From: Acorus gramineus
Taxonomy: Eukaryota > Streptophyta > Magnoliopsida > Acorales > Acoraceae
DNA length: 64,000 nucleotides
NCBI GenBank assembly: GCA_030737835.1
Contig: CM060849.1
Coordinates: 11,551,716 to 11,615,715 of the forward strand
Direction: 5' to 3'
Shown here: piece after piece, positions 1 to 11,697 of the stretch
Layout of the letters: each line of letters starts with the position of its first letter
How positions within the stretch are numbered: the first letter of the stretch is position 1
Notes under the pieces: generated by a model
What the model was told of the DNA's origin: nothing
Database searches by the model: none
The model's input: only the letters and a program-made list of their open reading frames with translations
Position numbers and translations under genes: made by a program

Positions 1-156
1 GTATTTAGGTTTTAGTCCCCAGATTTAAAAGATAATTCTTTTTAATCCCTGAGAGAGTGAGAGTGACCTGTAAATTATTTAATTTTCTTTTTAGTCCCTG
101 ATGATATGGACTAAAAAGCAATTATCCTTTAAATCTGAGGACTAAAACCTAAATAC
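1..156. repeat. Foldback (MITE-like) repeat
   Basis: Bases 1-37 and 120-156 are inverted copies of each other with only a few mismatches; the outer ends read GTATTTAGGTTTTAGTCC and GGACTAAAACCTAAATAC. The centre contains further TTTTTAGTCCCTG-type sequence. The element may extend past the window start, so no target duplication can be tested. It is a small foldback element; superfamily unknown. Confidence 0.6.
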
Positions 157-657
157 GAAAAAGTAAGGGATCGATCACTAAATATGATGGTTTGTAGAGA
201 CTTAAAAATAAAAAACCATTTTTAAAAATATTATGACTCTGTAATTTTTTTATATTTAAAAATAGAACTTTATTTAGATGAGCTATTTTAATTTTCTATA
301 CAAAGACCATGATTGAGTTTAAAAAAATATTAGACTCATGTAGTCTTTCCGGCACGAAATGCATGCGGTTTTCACCTTTTTTTTATTTTTAAAAATATAA
401 CTCTATTTAAATGAGCTATGTATTTCATAAAAGATCAAATATATATTTCTGTATAAATTTATTTATAGAGCAAAAAGATTAACCAAGTATTTATCTCATG
501 AGAATGAGCATGTGAGTAACGAAATATGTGGGATGGTAATAGGACTGTGATATAACCATGCTCTTAATCTATTAAAATCTTGGAATCCACATTGAAAGAA
601 AGCCTATTCAAATCTTGCGAAAGGTCTTTCAAGGATCTTTCTATATTATTCTTGTAA

Positions 658-739
658 ATGTTTTGTTACCCTGATTATAAAAACCTTAAATACTTTAAAT
701 GTTTTGTTACCCTGATTATAAAAACCTTAAATACTTTAA
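658..739. repeat. Perfect 41-bp tandem duplication
   Basis: The 41-bp unit beginning ATGTTTTGTTACCCTGATTA occurs twice head to tail with no difference that I can see, so the duplication is recent or stabilised by slippage. The short reading frame across it is a by-product of the repeat. Confidence 0.85.
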
Positions 740-1159
740 AATACCATCTAGCGGTACAAAAACTTTTCATTATAAATAGTAGTGCCTCTTTTTTTTTAGT
801 GAAAAATAGTAGTACCACTTCATTTCAATATTTTACATCTAAATCTTCATAGAGTTGACCATAAGATTGGCAGTCTTATATTGGACAAGTGTCACATATC
901 TTAAGATAATTTTAAAAGCTATAAAACATTATTATAAAATTAAACATAAATGAGTGACAATTATAGTAGTTTTCATTTTTATGATGAAGAAATTATCATT
1001 CTCCTAAATGAATATTGTACCTCAATAGTTTTCTTTTGTAGGTCTGTGAAAACATGTAAGGTCAATCACAGAAAGTCTTTCCATCATAATAAAAAAAAAT
1101 AGATTCGTATGTGAACGTAGGCATGTAAGCATTAAGGAACCATCCAATGTATAGGAAAT

Positions 1160-1191
<32 letters not shown>

Positions 1192-2014
1192 AAGGAACAC
1201 CAATTGAATGTATGGCTCAATCATAAAAGATTTTGGTGATGTAGGATATCTTTCACAAAATAGTTAGTTTTGGTGATGTACGTAGAATATCTTTCAAACT
1301 TCCCACGAGTGCACACAAGTGAAAGTTGTGTAAGTTTTTGAGACAATTTTTGGGACATTTTTAATTCCCACATATTCAACCACCCACTGACCATCCTCTC
1401 AACAATACATCCAACAGAAGAAACATATAACATCAATGGCTAACAATTGTTAAATCAACTTTTGTTTATAGGTTAAACTAATTGTTAAAATACATTGGGG
1501 ATCATAGAGGTGGTTGAAAAGTCTAAATCAACACAAACATCTTGCTCCTGATTGGACGTTGGATGGATTCTAATCTTCCCACACTGCATGTTAAGGAGTT
1601 GATGACATTGGGTTGTAATATTTTTTACTTTTTAAGCTCTTCGTTCTTTGAAAAAAAAAAAAAAATTTATCCCAGTCAATAATCTCTGAATAATATTAGG
1701 AAAAGTCTAGTAGACCATCCACAGACTTTTTAATTTTTTAAAAATAATAAATATCATTTAATGAGATGAATATGATTTTTTAAATTTTTGTTCATTTTTT
1801 AGCATGATTTTTTTAAAAAGAAAGTATTTTGATTTATTTTTTAATTAATATGTATACCAATGAACAAGAGTAAGATTCTAACCCACAACTCCTCTTTTAT
1901 AAGGGGACACTTCTGTCAATGTATTGTCAAGCATAATTACTCAATTTCTATATTTGAGAATTCTAAAATTATGTATTATTATTTTAATTTTATAAAAGTT
2001 TATAAACTGTTTTA
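740..2014. other. AT-rich intergenic sequence
   Basis: No supported gene. It contains a TA microsatellite (about 1161-1190), an A-run near 1651 and scattered AT-rich sequence. Short frames here have no recognisable domain or compositional shift. Confidence 0.6.
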
Positions 2015-2023
2015 TATTATTTA

Positions 2024-3431
2024 CAGTCATGATACCCAGGCCTCAAAATATAAGCCTCACTCACAAGTCCCATGAGGTGTCATTATCTTATTGGTTGGAT
2101 TGTTGACTTTTCAAAAAGGGTAAAATGATAAAATACAAATTTGCCCTTTATTAAAAATTTGTCCCATTAACCCAAATCCCCTCATTTTCTTTATTAGGTT
2201 ATGACTCTTCCATGTGAATCTTAAAATCTATTTACCTATTTTAAATTTTGAATTCTGAAATCCTGACCAAAATTATAATTGAATCTCGATTACACCAAAA
2301 ATTATCTAAATTGTTTTCATCAAAATCCTTCAAACGGCTTAGATTTTTTTTTCGAACTTACATTCTTATTATACACATCAATTTTGTTTAAGAATGTTAT
2401 TAACTGAATATTAAAAAAGTTAGATATTTATTATTTTCAAATTTAAATAAAAAACACATATAGTTACCATATGAGCAATTACATTTTATATTGGTAGTTA
2501 CAGATACATTTCTTAAATGTTTACCTCTCTCATAACGATTTGTTACATTTACATAAAAACTGTTACATTTACATAAATGGAACAAACAATTACATTTACC
2601 TAAATATCAAACAGTTACAGTTACATTTACTCTTTGAAATCATCTATTTCAATTTCTAGTGCACTGCCGTCCAAAAAAAATGTAGCAGATTCCCCCACAA
2701 TAGTATGTAATTGACTGTTACATTTAGAAATATAACAAATATAAATTACTATTTGCATTGTAAGAAATGCAGTACAAGAATAAATGTTACATTTCAGACT
2801 GTTACATTTTATAAATGTATCAAAAAATAAATGTGTATTTCGACGTCAGAAATGTAACAATAACGAGTGTTACAATTATGAAATTAAAACGAAACAAAAT
2901 AAAAAAGTGTAATATGACGATCAATACATAAAAAAAAATTCGTGTTCAAATTTTAAAACATATAACATTGATTGAATATGTGATCGTAAAAATGTTAATT
3001 TTAATTTCGTATATGATTTGCATTCCAATAAGATCATAATATGATAAAAACAATTGTCAAACCTGATTTGGAAAACATTGATAGGAGATCCAACTCGAAC
3101 AAGAACAAATCAGTGTCTTCCAACTTCTCAAAATAAAAATTTCAGATTTGCTACAATGTATTCATCGTATATAATTTGGTTCTGAAGATGAAAGATCGAT
3201 TAAAATTGGTGCAAAAATAATTTTGATAGTTTAATCCAAAGATAATCGGCATTAATGATACTCTACGATTTGAGGAATCACATTAATTGTTGAAACTCCT
3301 TACAAAACGGAAGAAAATCATAACCACAATGTTTCCCAAATAGGCTTAAGGGTATAATAGACAATGTACACTTACCACATCATGGAGCTTGGTTTGAGGC
3401 TTGTGAAATTAGGACCTGGGAATCATTATTG
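2024..3431. mobile_element. Mutator-like non-autonomous transposon, copy 1
   Basis: The ends are inverted repeats: the left end begins CAGTCATGATACCCAGG and the right end reversed begins CAATAATGATTCCCAGG (14 of 17 match), with weaker similarity for about 60 bp further in (GCCTCA, CCATGAGGTG versus CCATGATGTG). It is flanked by an exact 9-bp target duplication TATTATTTA at 2015-2023 and 3432-3440, diagnostic of the Mutator superfamily. The interior is rich in scattered GTTACATTT motifs and has no transposase. Related copies lie at 44838 and 46191. Confidence 0.85.
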
Positions 3432-3774
3432 TATTATTTAATATTAAAATCCTAAATTTAGAATAACTTTAGTGGGTAAACTAATAACAAAAAAACCTAA
3501 TGAATAACATTTTAAGCACACCAAAATCAGAATTTGCAAAACCAACATGATCAATAATAGTTAACATAATTAATTTAAAAAATAACTCAGTTAATGATCA
3601 ATATCCTTATAGCTAACATGATGATAAAAAAACACAAACACAATGCAAACAAATTTATAACATCCACTCAAAGTCCCAAAAAGAACAACCCAACAATGAG
3701 AGAACTAGAGCAAGTACAACACTACGGGAGAAAATGCCATTCTTTTCCATTGCATGGGACCAGTTTTGTCTGTC

Positions 3775-3819
3775 CTCCCCCCCCCCCCCCCCCCCCCCCC
3801 GCAAAAAAAAAAAAAAAAA
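3775..3819. repeat. Poly-C then poly-A homopolymer tract
   Basis: A run of more than 20 C is followed by GC and then about 17 A. It sits about 220 bp upstream of the DUF688 gene. The proline and glycine runs it encodes in every frame are artefacts. Such tracts often vary in length and are prone to assembly error. Confidence 0.85.
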
Positions 3820-3940
3820 TTTACATTGTCACACACCCACTTACTTACGTTAGTGAGAATAAAAACAAACCACCACCTAAACAAAACAATCACAAACCAT
3901 ATTAAAAACGAATTCAAAAGGAAAAAGGAGACAGTGAAAC

Positions 3941-3948
3941 TATATATA
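3941..3948 (+). promoter_or_regulatory. TATA box of the DUF688 gene
   Basis: TATATATA lies 99 bp before the start codon and is followed by an A/C-rich leader (ACACACACACACCACCACT), usual for plant 5' UTRs. Transcription would begin near 3975, leaving a leader of roughly 65 nt. Confidence 0.55.
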
Positions 3949-4039
3949 CTTAAACACACACACACCACCACTAATAGAATCCGCAAACCACCCCCCCCAT
4001 CTCCATCTCTTCAATAACACACACAAAAAAGAAAAAAAA

Positions 4040-4630
4040 ATGAAGGAGATGAACTCTCCAATCTTCACCCCAAAATCCCAAACCGTCTACTCCTCCTCCT
4101 CCTCCTCCTCCTTCACATCGCCGCCATCCGCCCGCCGCCCGTACCGCTCAAAATCCACCTCCACCTACTCCTCCCCTCTCCAACCCCTCTCCGGCGTCCC
4201 CTTCTCATGGGAACACCAACCCGGCATCCCTAAACAACCCTTCTTCGCCCCCGCCACGCCTCGCGACCGCCTCCCCCTCCCTCCACCACTAAAGAACTCA
4301 ACCACCAAAACCAAAAAGCATCCAAAGAAATCACCTTTATCTTCCTCATCAACTCCCAAGAAGAAAGATCAACAACCATTCATAATGGATCCTTTCGCAG
4401 AGGCTCTGTTGGAGTGTTCAAAGGAGGTGAGTGGGCCGATGATGGAGGCCGAGCAATGCTGGAGGAGTCCGAAGGTGGTCCGGTCGATAAGCGACCGGTT
4501 AGGGTTCTACGTCGATAGGTGTGGGTGGTGCAAGATGGCGTGCGACGTCGCAGAGTCGCAGGTGTTCTTGCCCCGGATCCGGAGGATTGGGGCTTACGAT
4601 ATGCTCGGCGGTGGCGGCCGGCGGTTCTGA
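4040..4630 (+). CDS. DUF688-family protein, 196 aa, intronless
   Basis: This is the best-supported protein gene in the window. Residues 52-65 read GVPFSWEHQPGIPK, the signature of the plant DUF688 family, a group of basic serine- and proline-rich proteins with no established biochemical role. Residues 15-50 are Ser/Pro-rich (a seven-serine run at 18-24) and 75-110 are Lys/Pro/Ser-rich, so both parts are probably disordered. A second conserved-looking block, DPFAEALLECSKE (117-129), precedes a Cys-containing segment, CGWCKMACDV (161-170), and a Gly/Arg tail. There is no signal peptide or membrane segment. The gene is far more GC-rich than its surroundings, as expected for real coding DNA. The start at 4040 is the first ATG after an A-rich leader; a second in-frame ATG lies three codons on. 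Function unknown; family assignment is confident. Confidence 0.92.
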   Translation: MKEMNSPIFTPKSQTVYSSSSSSSFTSPPSARRPYRSKSTSTYSSPLQPLSGVPFSWEHQPGIPKQPFFAPATPRDRLPLPPPLKNSTTKTKKHPKKSPLSSSSTPKKKDQQPFIMDPFAEALLECSKEVSGPMMEAEQCWRSPKVVRSISDRLGFYVDRCGWCKMACDVAESQVFLPRIRRIGAYDMLGGGGRRF

Positions 4631-4820
4631 GGGTTAGCTAGCTTTGGCTTTGATCATTCAATGTGTGTGTTTTACTTGGTTTTTTTTTTTTTTTTTGGTA
4701 TGTGAGGGAGCTAGCTATGTACATAAATAAGTTCTTGTTGTTATAATGTTTTGGCTGGCTTTTTATTTGGCTTTATAAATGTTAATTGTGGATTTTTTTT
4801 TGCTTTTCATAATAAAGATG

Positions 4821-4918
4821 TTTTTTTTTTTTTTTTTTTTGGGTTGATAAGAATCGAACCTCCAACCTCTATTTGGGAGAGGGTGTGTCTCGACCACCTG
4901 GCTAAGGGGTCTGCCACA
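4821..4918 (-). mobile_element. Short tRNA-derived SINE (family S2)
   Basis: On the minus strand this reads as a tRNA-like head with an A-box-like TTAGCCAGGTGGTCGAGA, then a good B box, GGTTCGATTCTTA, then a 20-A tail. It is flanked by an exact 12-bp target duplication ATAATAAAGATG at 4809-4820 and 4919-4930. The body is only about 78 bp plus tail. It lies about 190 bp past the DUF688 stop and may fall in that gene's 3' UTR. Confidence 0.85.
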
Positions 4919-5224
4919 ATAATAAAGATGTTTATTGTTTCGAATTTAATTTTCTTATCTTTTGCAAGTTCAGAATGTGATGAAATGAGTGTTGTTGTTG
5001 TTGTCATATGTTTAAGTGATTGTGTTTTGAAATTTTTTGAAGAGGAGGTAACAATTATAGGATCGAGGAGTACATCGTTCAGTTTTAATTTTTGACCTTC
5101 GGGTTAATTTTGATAATTTGATAGCACCACGGTTGTTTTTTATGTTTTCTTGTTTTTATATATATATATATTATATATATATATATATATATATCCACTT
5201 ATATAAAGTAAAAATTATTATTAC

Positions 5225-5427
5225 TTTTTGTTTTTTTATGATTGGGGACCTTCCGTGGCTAACTTTACTGTCAAGCTGGTAGGCTATCTTTGTCTATTTT
5301 TTCTGGTTCCACAGAAAATTCTTTCGAATTTCGTCACACAAACAGAATTTTTGACACAGCGCCAAAATTTAAACTCAAGACCTACCTTTAACACAGATAA
5401 ACCATAAACCATTGTGTTATGACCACT
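5225..5427 (-). mobile_element. tRNA-derived SINE, family S1, copy 1
   Basis: On the minus strand the head reads ATAACACAATGGTTTATGG (A-box-like), then a degenerate B box near GGTCTTGAGTTTAAA, then a body with AAGAATTTTCTGTGGAACC, ending in an A/T-rich tail. The body motif TTTTCTGTG..ACC and the spacing recur at 21830 and 32925, all on the minus strand. No clean target duplication was found. Confidence 0.65.
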
Positions 5428-5447
5428 GGAGACAAAAATTATGCGAT

Positions 5448-5545
5448 TTTTTTTTGAAAATGGGTGCTCCCATGGGTTTGATACCCTGACCTCCTTCGTG
5501 GAGAAGGGAGGTGCTAGTCAACTAATCAAAAGTTTGGTTCACAAG
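5448..5545 (-). mobile_element. Possible degenerate SINE
   Basis: Read on the minus strand, it has TTGACTAGCACCTCCCTTC followed by a B-box-like GGTATCAAACCC and then an A-run near 5448. It is only tRNA-like in outline. It lies directly beside the S1 copy, so it may be a second retroposon aimed at the same A-rich spot. Confidence 0.35.
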
Positions 5546-5849
5546 ATTTAGGATTTATAACGAAGAGTTCTTAAGTAGTCAACCATCCCAATACTATTTT
5601 CGCCCAATCACACTTAACTTCGGAATTCTGATGAGATCCGGTGCATTAGTTTTTGTATGATCACACCCTATAAAGTATAAATGTTAGATATTTAATTTAA
5701 CAAAATATATAGCTCATTAGCTAAATGAGATTTCACATGATATTGCATACATGTAATGTGTAACATCTACTTTTAAGGGCACTATTCTTCTATCCATCAT
5801 CCCTGCTTGCGCTTGGACCTGAAGAGCGAGGAATGAGAAAAAGTATCAA

Positions 5850-6150
5850 GTCTATGTTTGATTCCAGAATTAAGTTATTCTAAAGTTTATGGCTATTTTA
5901 GTATAAATATGGATAAAATGATTTTTTGTTTGATTGTTTTTTTAATCATTCTAAGTTGGAAAACGTAATAATTAAGTTTTCATTGTTTGTAAATGTGAAT
6001 AAGGTGTGGATAAATAAAACAAATGATTACGGTTGATTTATCAGAGGTAATGATAGTTGATTTGATAGTAGATCTACATATTCTTTTGGATTAAATAACT
6101 TAATTCTAGAGTTTGACTGGAATCTATATACCATTTAATACCAGTTCACC
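5850..6150 (+). repeat. Dispersed 400-bp repeat family R4, copy 1
   Basis: The copy shares an ordered series of landmarks with the copies at 47995, 58505 and (reversed) 40935: TATGGCTATTTTAGTATAAA, GATAAAATGATTTT, AACGTAATAAT, AAATGTGAATAA, a GTTGATTT block, then CATATTCTTTTG. No coding capacity. Probably a non-autonomous transposon family; ends not defined. Confidence 0.6.
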
Positions 6151-8264
6151 TTTTTTGTCTTTTTAGTTTTCTCTATTTTCAATTACTCTTCATTTGAACA
6201 GTTTTTCTATTGAAATGAATACATGATTACAATTTCGTTAAAAAAAATCACCTTTTAACATTTTGTACGAAGAAGATAAGGTTACGCTACCAACTTTAAC
6301 AATAAATCCAATAGTGAAGTGAATTATATAAAAACAATGTAGTACAAGAATGGGTTGGAATCCTGTTTATGTTTAGGTATGTCCAGATTCTGTTTATATT
6401 AAAGGGTCCTCTGTACAGTTTGGTTGACCAAAAATGTCCCTGTCAAACTTTGTTCCAAATTAATGCATTTCATAAGATGAATGATCTATTCTATTTTTCT
6501 TCAACTCATTCCAAAAAAAAAAAGTAAAGAAATTTTGTTTCCTAGATACACTGAATAATTCAAATTATATTATCACGATTAATATTTTCATACTTTTGCG
6601 TTTCTTTTGGCATAAAAATTGTTATATTTAAAAACCATCTAAGATAATCGTGATAATTTAAAGAGGATTCTCAATTTAAAGAGGGTATTTGAATAGATAA
6701 TTGTGATAATTTAAAGAGGAAGAAAGGTCACAAGTACTACCTACTATTAATTATCCGAAATGAAAGGGAGGGAGAAAACAAAATAGATATGGTAAAAAAG
6801 TCATTGATAAAAGTAAAAAAAAAAAAAATGGGTCTCACATGTGTGACTTTGAAATGATAAGTCATTGAACAACACAGCATTGCTTGTCCAGCAAACAAAT
6901 CACATGAAAAAAACATATAAATATAGTTGTGTGTTTGGCAAGGGACGTTGTCTGCAAATTTGAGGTCGGTCCTCAATTTTTTAATTGAGAATCCTTGAAG
7001 TATTTTATTTAATAAATTATAAATACATGATTCTCTCATTATTAAACAGGATATCAAACCATAACAAATCATAATAGCTTCTCAATAGATGAATTAATGT
7101 CTTCCCTCAACTTTAGGGAAAGTGTGATGAATGAGCTCTCTTTTGAACTTTTTTTTTAAAATTGATTCATTTTTTAAAGGTTGAGTTAGGTTCTACAGTA
7201 TAGTTGTTGTCTCTGGTCTATTTGAATTTCTAAAATAGCTAGGCCCACTTAAGATTGAACTTGAGATCTAAGTTAATGGAATTGCCCACTTAACATTTTT
7301 TTAAGTATATATAAATATATGTAGCTAAGGAGGTGCATTCTTCTATTTAAAAAAAAAAAAAAGTACATTCTCATCAAAGCATAATTTTTTATATTTTTAA
7401 ATGGAGTATATACTGAGATAATAAAATACATTCACTGTGTTATTGATGTAGCAATTGCAAACAAAATCTGTAAAGCATGGTTAAGTGTATCAAGATGCCC
7501 AATTAAAATTGAAAATTGCACTCTGCTTGAAAAAAACATTAAAAATTATAATAATGATTGGATTCTTTCATATTTAATGTAATTTAGATGCTTATATGAT
7601 GAGTATCACTTATGAGCATGATTTATATTTTTTTTAGGTTATCATGATAGACAAGAAAATAAAAAGAATTTTAAAAATGATGAAATAATTAAAAGTTTAA
7701 AAACTCTAAATTATAGTAAAAGTTTGACTATTTAAAAAAATTTATATTTAAAAAAGGTTAGTGAAGAATTAATGAACTTTTTTATTCACATCCATAGGGG
7801 ATCATTTATCTATTTATATTAGCTACAATAACTCTTGCTCTTTCTTGAGATTATAACGAGATCCGATGTACTTACACTGGATGGTTATGATGGAGTCATG
7901 TTTGACCACAAGGCTAGTTAAGGTTAAATAATAATTGCTTGCGTATAGTATATTTCTTCATATCTTATAATTTGTTGTGTATAAATTTTTGAAATTTGTT
8001 AAGAGATTGTTGAGATATTTCGCAGTAAGGAGAGAACTTTGTATGGCAATATAGAGATGCATGCTAAATAGAAGTTTTTTAGTAGTAGTTTAGAGAGTGA
8101 GTCTGTAGTGAATCCATCTCTCTCTAGTGTTAATTGCATTCTCTCATAATTCTACTATTTTTGTAAGCTTAGGCTAAATTACACAAATTTGTGTTATGTC
8201 CTTGTTTTGATGTCGAGTTTGTTGGGTCGTTTTACAATACAATATATGCAAAAAGATTCACCAA
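6151..8264. other. AT-rich intergenic sequence
   Basis: No gene seen. The 111-codon minus-strand frame at 6737-7072 has no recognisable domain and low-complexity sequence. A moderately less AT-rich stretch near 7840-8220 has the feel of retrotransposon-derived sequence, but I cannot assign it. Confidence 0.5.
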
Positions 8265-8862
8265 AATCATATGAACATCGATTGCATGTGATGATCTAAT
8301 CAACCATAATTACTCTCAAACAGTAGAAGAAAATATTGATTTTGGTTCACAAGATTGAGACATATTGAAAGGTAAAACAAGTCTAATATTTATTATGGCA
8401 TGGTCCCATGAGAAACAAAGCTGATTTTTCTTTCATTTTCAAAGCGTGCAATCGATACACCTAATATAATGCGAAGTGCTGTGCAAGAAAATGATGGCCA
8501 TTTGAAATCATGAAAGTAATGTTAACCGAGCATGCATACACTTTTTTGGATTTGGGTGTCCCTTTCCTCCATAATGAGGGAGTCCCATCTTTATGATTTG
8601 AGCTCAGCTTTGCTTATAATTAGCAAATATCACCATAATTAATGGTATGTTATGCATATTTAAATCAACAGTGTTTTTAATAAATACATTAATATTAGAC
8701 CTACGGCTACAAATAAAATTGGATGATTAAATTGCATATTGAATATATAGCTATTGGAATGAATTTCTGGGAAGAGTTTTAGATAGGTAAGTAGTGGGGA
8801 ATTGAATTTAAAGACACATTGTTATAAATTTTGTTATCAATTATTGTTATCAATTATTGAGC
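8265..8862. repeat. 585-bp repeat, copy 1
   Basis: This matches 15386-15970 with, by eye, one substitution (GAGGGAG versus GAGAGAG) and one 13-bp tandem insertion (TTATCAATTATTG doubled here). No coding frame and no terminal repeats. Immediately after it, 8863-8891 repeats an internal piece of the same sequence (GAGTCCCATCTTTATGATTT), so the right edge is rearranged. Confidence 0.9.
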
Positions 8863-8891
8863 CGAGGGAGTCCCATCTTTATGATTTGAGC

Positions 8892-9058
8892 TGCTACAAA
8901 ACTGGTTTCGTAGCTAAAGGTAATCATTTGCTACGAAAATAAGGCTTTCGCAATGATAATAGCAACGAACAAATTTCGTCGAGAAAGAGTTTTGGCTACG
9001 AAATTGAAGGTTTTAGCTACGAACTATTTCGCAGCTAATGCCTGACTTTCTTGTAGTG
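8892..9058 (+). mobile_element. Small CACTA-like element or terminal fragment
   Basis: The right end reads CTTTCTTGTAGTG, the reverse of the CACTACAAGAAAG terminus of CACTA (En/Spm) transposons. The interior carries several copies of a GCTACGAAA subterminal motif in both orientations. The left edge (GCTACAAAACTGG) resembles a damaged left terminus. No 3-bp target duplication was confirmed. Confidence 0.65.
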
Positions 9059-9740
9059 TATTATTTGCATTAACGAATGTTAAACTTAAAATAAGATAAA
9101 TATAAAATCATGAAAGTGCATTTCATAAAATAAAGAAAAATTATAAAAACATAAATACATAATCGACAAAGTTCTGATCATACATCAGGCACGTGACCAT
9201 GTTTTTCAGCACTATGTGAACAACAATAATTTTCCTTGAATTTTAGGGCTTTGTTTTACAAACTTATTCCCTTTATTTTGCTTTTGTACAATAGCAACCC
9301 ACTTCTGGTGGTTTAAGATGTTTTACAATCTCTATGATTGTTATGCTTCTAAATATGTAAAACATAATCTCATCATTCAACTTCCATGGCTAAAATAAAT
9401 ATTAAAAAATGCATTTGCTTAATGCAGGGATGCTAAGCCATTGGATTGGTATATTTATATATATATGATTTTTCATCAAAAGTTCATTGTTCGGTAACGA
9501 TAATACATGAAATTGATGAATAGTTATTGCTTTCGCTATTGATATTGCTGGAGCACATATTTGAAGCATAATGGTCAATGGACCTTTCTTGATGAGGTAT
9601 TCTTTCTAAATCCTCTTATTACAATGGTGAAAGATGATCATAACTTTTACACGTTCCTGCTGGGATACAAGTGTCATAATAATTATTATTATGATCCTTC
9701 GAGGACCAAAAAAAAATCATCTGTATTGTCCAACATGGAC
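9059..9740. other. AT-rich intergenic sequence
   Basis: No gene, RNA gene or clear repeat boundary seen. The 72-codon frame at 9561-9779 runs into the following minisatellite and has no recognisable domain. Confidence 0.5.
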
Positions 9741-9748
9741 TCAAATAA

Positions 9749-10110
9749 CCATGATTTTTATATAATCCTTCAGGGATAATAAAATTGTATATAGTCCTTC
9801 ATGGACACGTTCGTCCTATCTTTTACATGATCCTTCAGGGATTCATTATATCAGAATTTTTTTTTTTTTATACTCATGTATGGACATATCTTTCACATGA
9901 TCCTTCAAGGATTCATTATATCAGAATTTTTGTATACTTATGTATGGACATATCTTTTACATGATCCTTCAGGGATCCATGCTATCATACTATTTTTTTT
10001 TTTTTTATGGTCCTTAAAAGATCCCTAAAAAAAATTTCATACCTTTTGTATGGTCCTACGGGACATTATTAATCATAACTTTTGCATAGTCCTTCAGAGA
10101 TACATGTACT
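9749..10110. repeat. Imperfect minisatellite, TCCTTCAGGGAT type
   Basis: About six units of roughly 50-75 bp are spaced around the core ATGATCCTTCAGGGATTC, followed by T-runs and ATGTATGGACATATCTTT. Some copies of the core are near-palindromic (TCCTTCAAGGA). Units differ mainly in T-run length. Confidence 0.75.
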
Positions 10111-11359
10111 CATCATTTTTTTTTCATTGAAATAAGAAATGATGATGAACCAAGATATAAGCCATTACATAATTCAACATGGTATGATGTCCACAGGGGT
10201 GATAAATAAACATGTTATGCAAGCTTATCTAACAAAAATAATAATAACTATAACCCACGTTATTAGAAGAACAGATTAGCATATTTTGCTCATAGCTACA
10301 CATAGAAGCCGAATTAAATTAATTAGATAATGGTTGTGGCAGGTGAGCATTATATCATGATAATTGATTTGAACACATCTCTCAAAGTATTAGAAATTTT
10401 AAAATACCATGGTGAAGGGTACATCCTTTTCATATCAGCATACTAGTATAAAAATGAAAAGTTGCAAATTGTATCATCTAAATATGCTAATCTAAATCAT
10501 AGCATATGGTTGCCGGATATCATCACAAAAAATATCATTATTAATAAAAAAAATATCATAACTAACTGTTCTACCAAAAACAAAATTCAAAACCAATATA
10601 TGATTTCTACTTGTTACTATACGTAGCACCCACAATGAGCACTTCTATCAAAGGGCATGCATTAGTATATACAAATTTTTTTTTTTTTGAACAGCAACAT
10701 GTATAATGGCCCGATGTAAAAATGACTCATAATGAGCACTTCTACTTGTAACCCATAGACGACATAATTTGTGTACTGACAAGTGATAACATGCACAAAT
10801 TTAAAACACGTTTCATTTTTTAATTCAAATAATGATTTTAACCATGATACTAGATATTATTGGCTAATATACAATTCCATATGTTCGAAGTATCACATGA
10901 ATAAAGAATGAAACCAGAAAATAAAAGTACACATTAATTAATATATGCAAATATATCAATGAAATATTGCACCCATACAGTGCACATAAATTAACCATAT
11001 ATGTATATTTATATCAAGAAGTTTAAATTGACTTTTCTTTAAAGATGGAGAATAGTAAATTAAGACTATATGATAATTAGAAATAGTCCATAATCAAAGT
11101 AAATGCACAATTCAAACATTCATACGGATTTGATTATGAACTATGGATTCATCCGTATATTACTTACATGAGATAGGAATATTGAACATGGCTGAAAGTG
11201 AATTTACATATGTAGCATAGGGTATGAGATCAACACCCTTTTTTTTTTTTTAACATAAATTTTTTTATAAAAGTGTATACTATGTTGTATACAAAATATC
11301 AAATAAAATTCATGATGATTTGAACATCATCAACTCACCAAAATACAAACCTCGAGAGC
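10111..11359. other. AT-rich sequence next to the copia LTR
   Basis: No gene or protein remnant seen. Given the orientation of the LTR to its right, at least the right part is probably untranslated interior of that element; the left limit is not visible. Confidence 0.4.
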
Positions 11360-11697
11360 ATCGTCGTGCTGATAACGTGTTATAAAATAATGACAAAGAG
11401 ATAGAAACACAAAATAAACACAAAAGATATTTGAGGACAAGAGGAAGTATTGTTCTTCAAGAACTTCTCATTTCATTTCTCATCTATTCTCATTGATATT
11501 CTTCATGTTACACAAGCCCTCTATTTATAGGGTCACAACCACAATGATAGGAAACCCAAAATACACACCAAGATAAATGCATACACAAATGCATGAATTA
11601 CAACTTTAATATAGTACATTATACCAAGATGAATCTATTTATTGTGTGGTCATCCACAAATATATGCATGTATCTTCAAATGCATATATTTATAACA
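11360..11697 (-). mobile_element. Copia-type LTR fossil with primer-binding region
   Basis: 11378-11697 (320 bp) is bounded by TGTTATA and TATAACA, a 7-bp inverted repeat typical of LTR ends. On the minus strand it holds a TATA-like CCCTATAAATAGAGGGC and, just past its 3' end, ACACGTTATCAGCACGA, the primer-binding type seen next to many plant copia 5' LTRs. The interior would run leftward. No partner LTR or protein part was found, so it is a broken copy. Age cannot be judged from one LTR. Confidence 0.7.

Noticed and set aside
3594-4017. Overlapping frames with poly-Pro or poly-Gly upstream of the DUF688 gene
   Set aside because: They exist only because of the C and A homopolymers and oppose each other on both strands.
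4821-4918. Functional tRNA gene
   Set aside because: It has box-like motifs, but there is no cloverleaf, and an A tail and target duplication mark it as a SINE.
9749-10110. CRISPR-like array
   Set aside because: Repeats are imperfect, spacers are not unique sequences of even length, and the DNA is plant nuclear.
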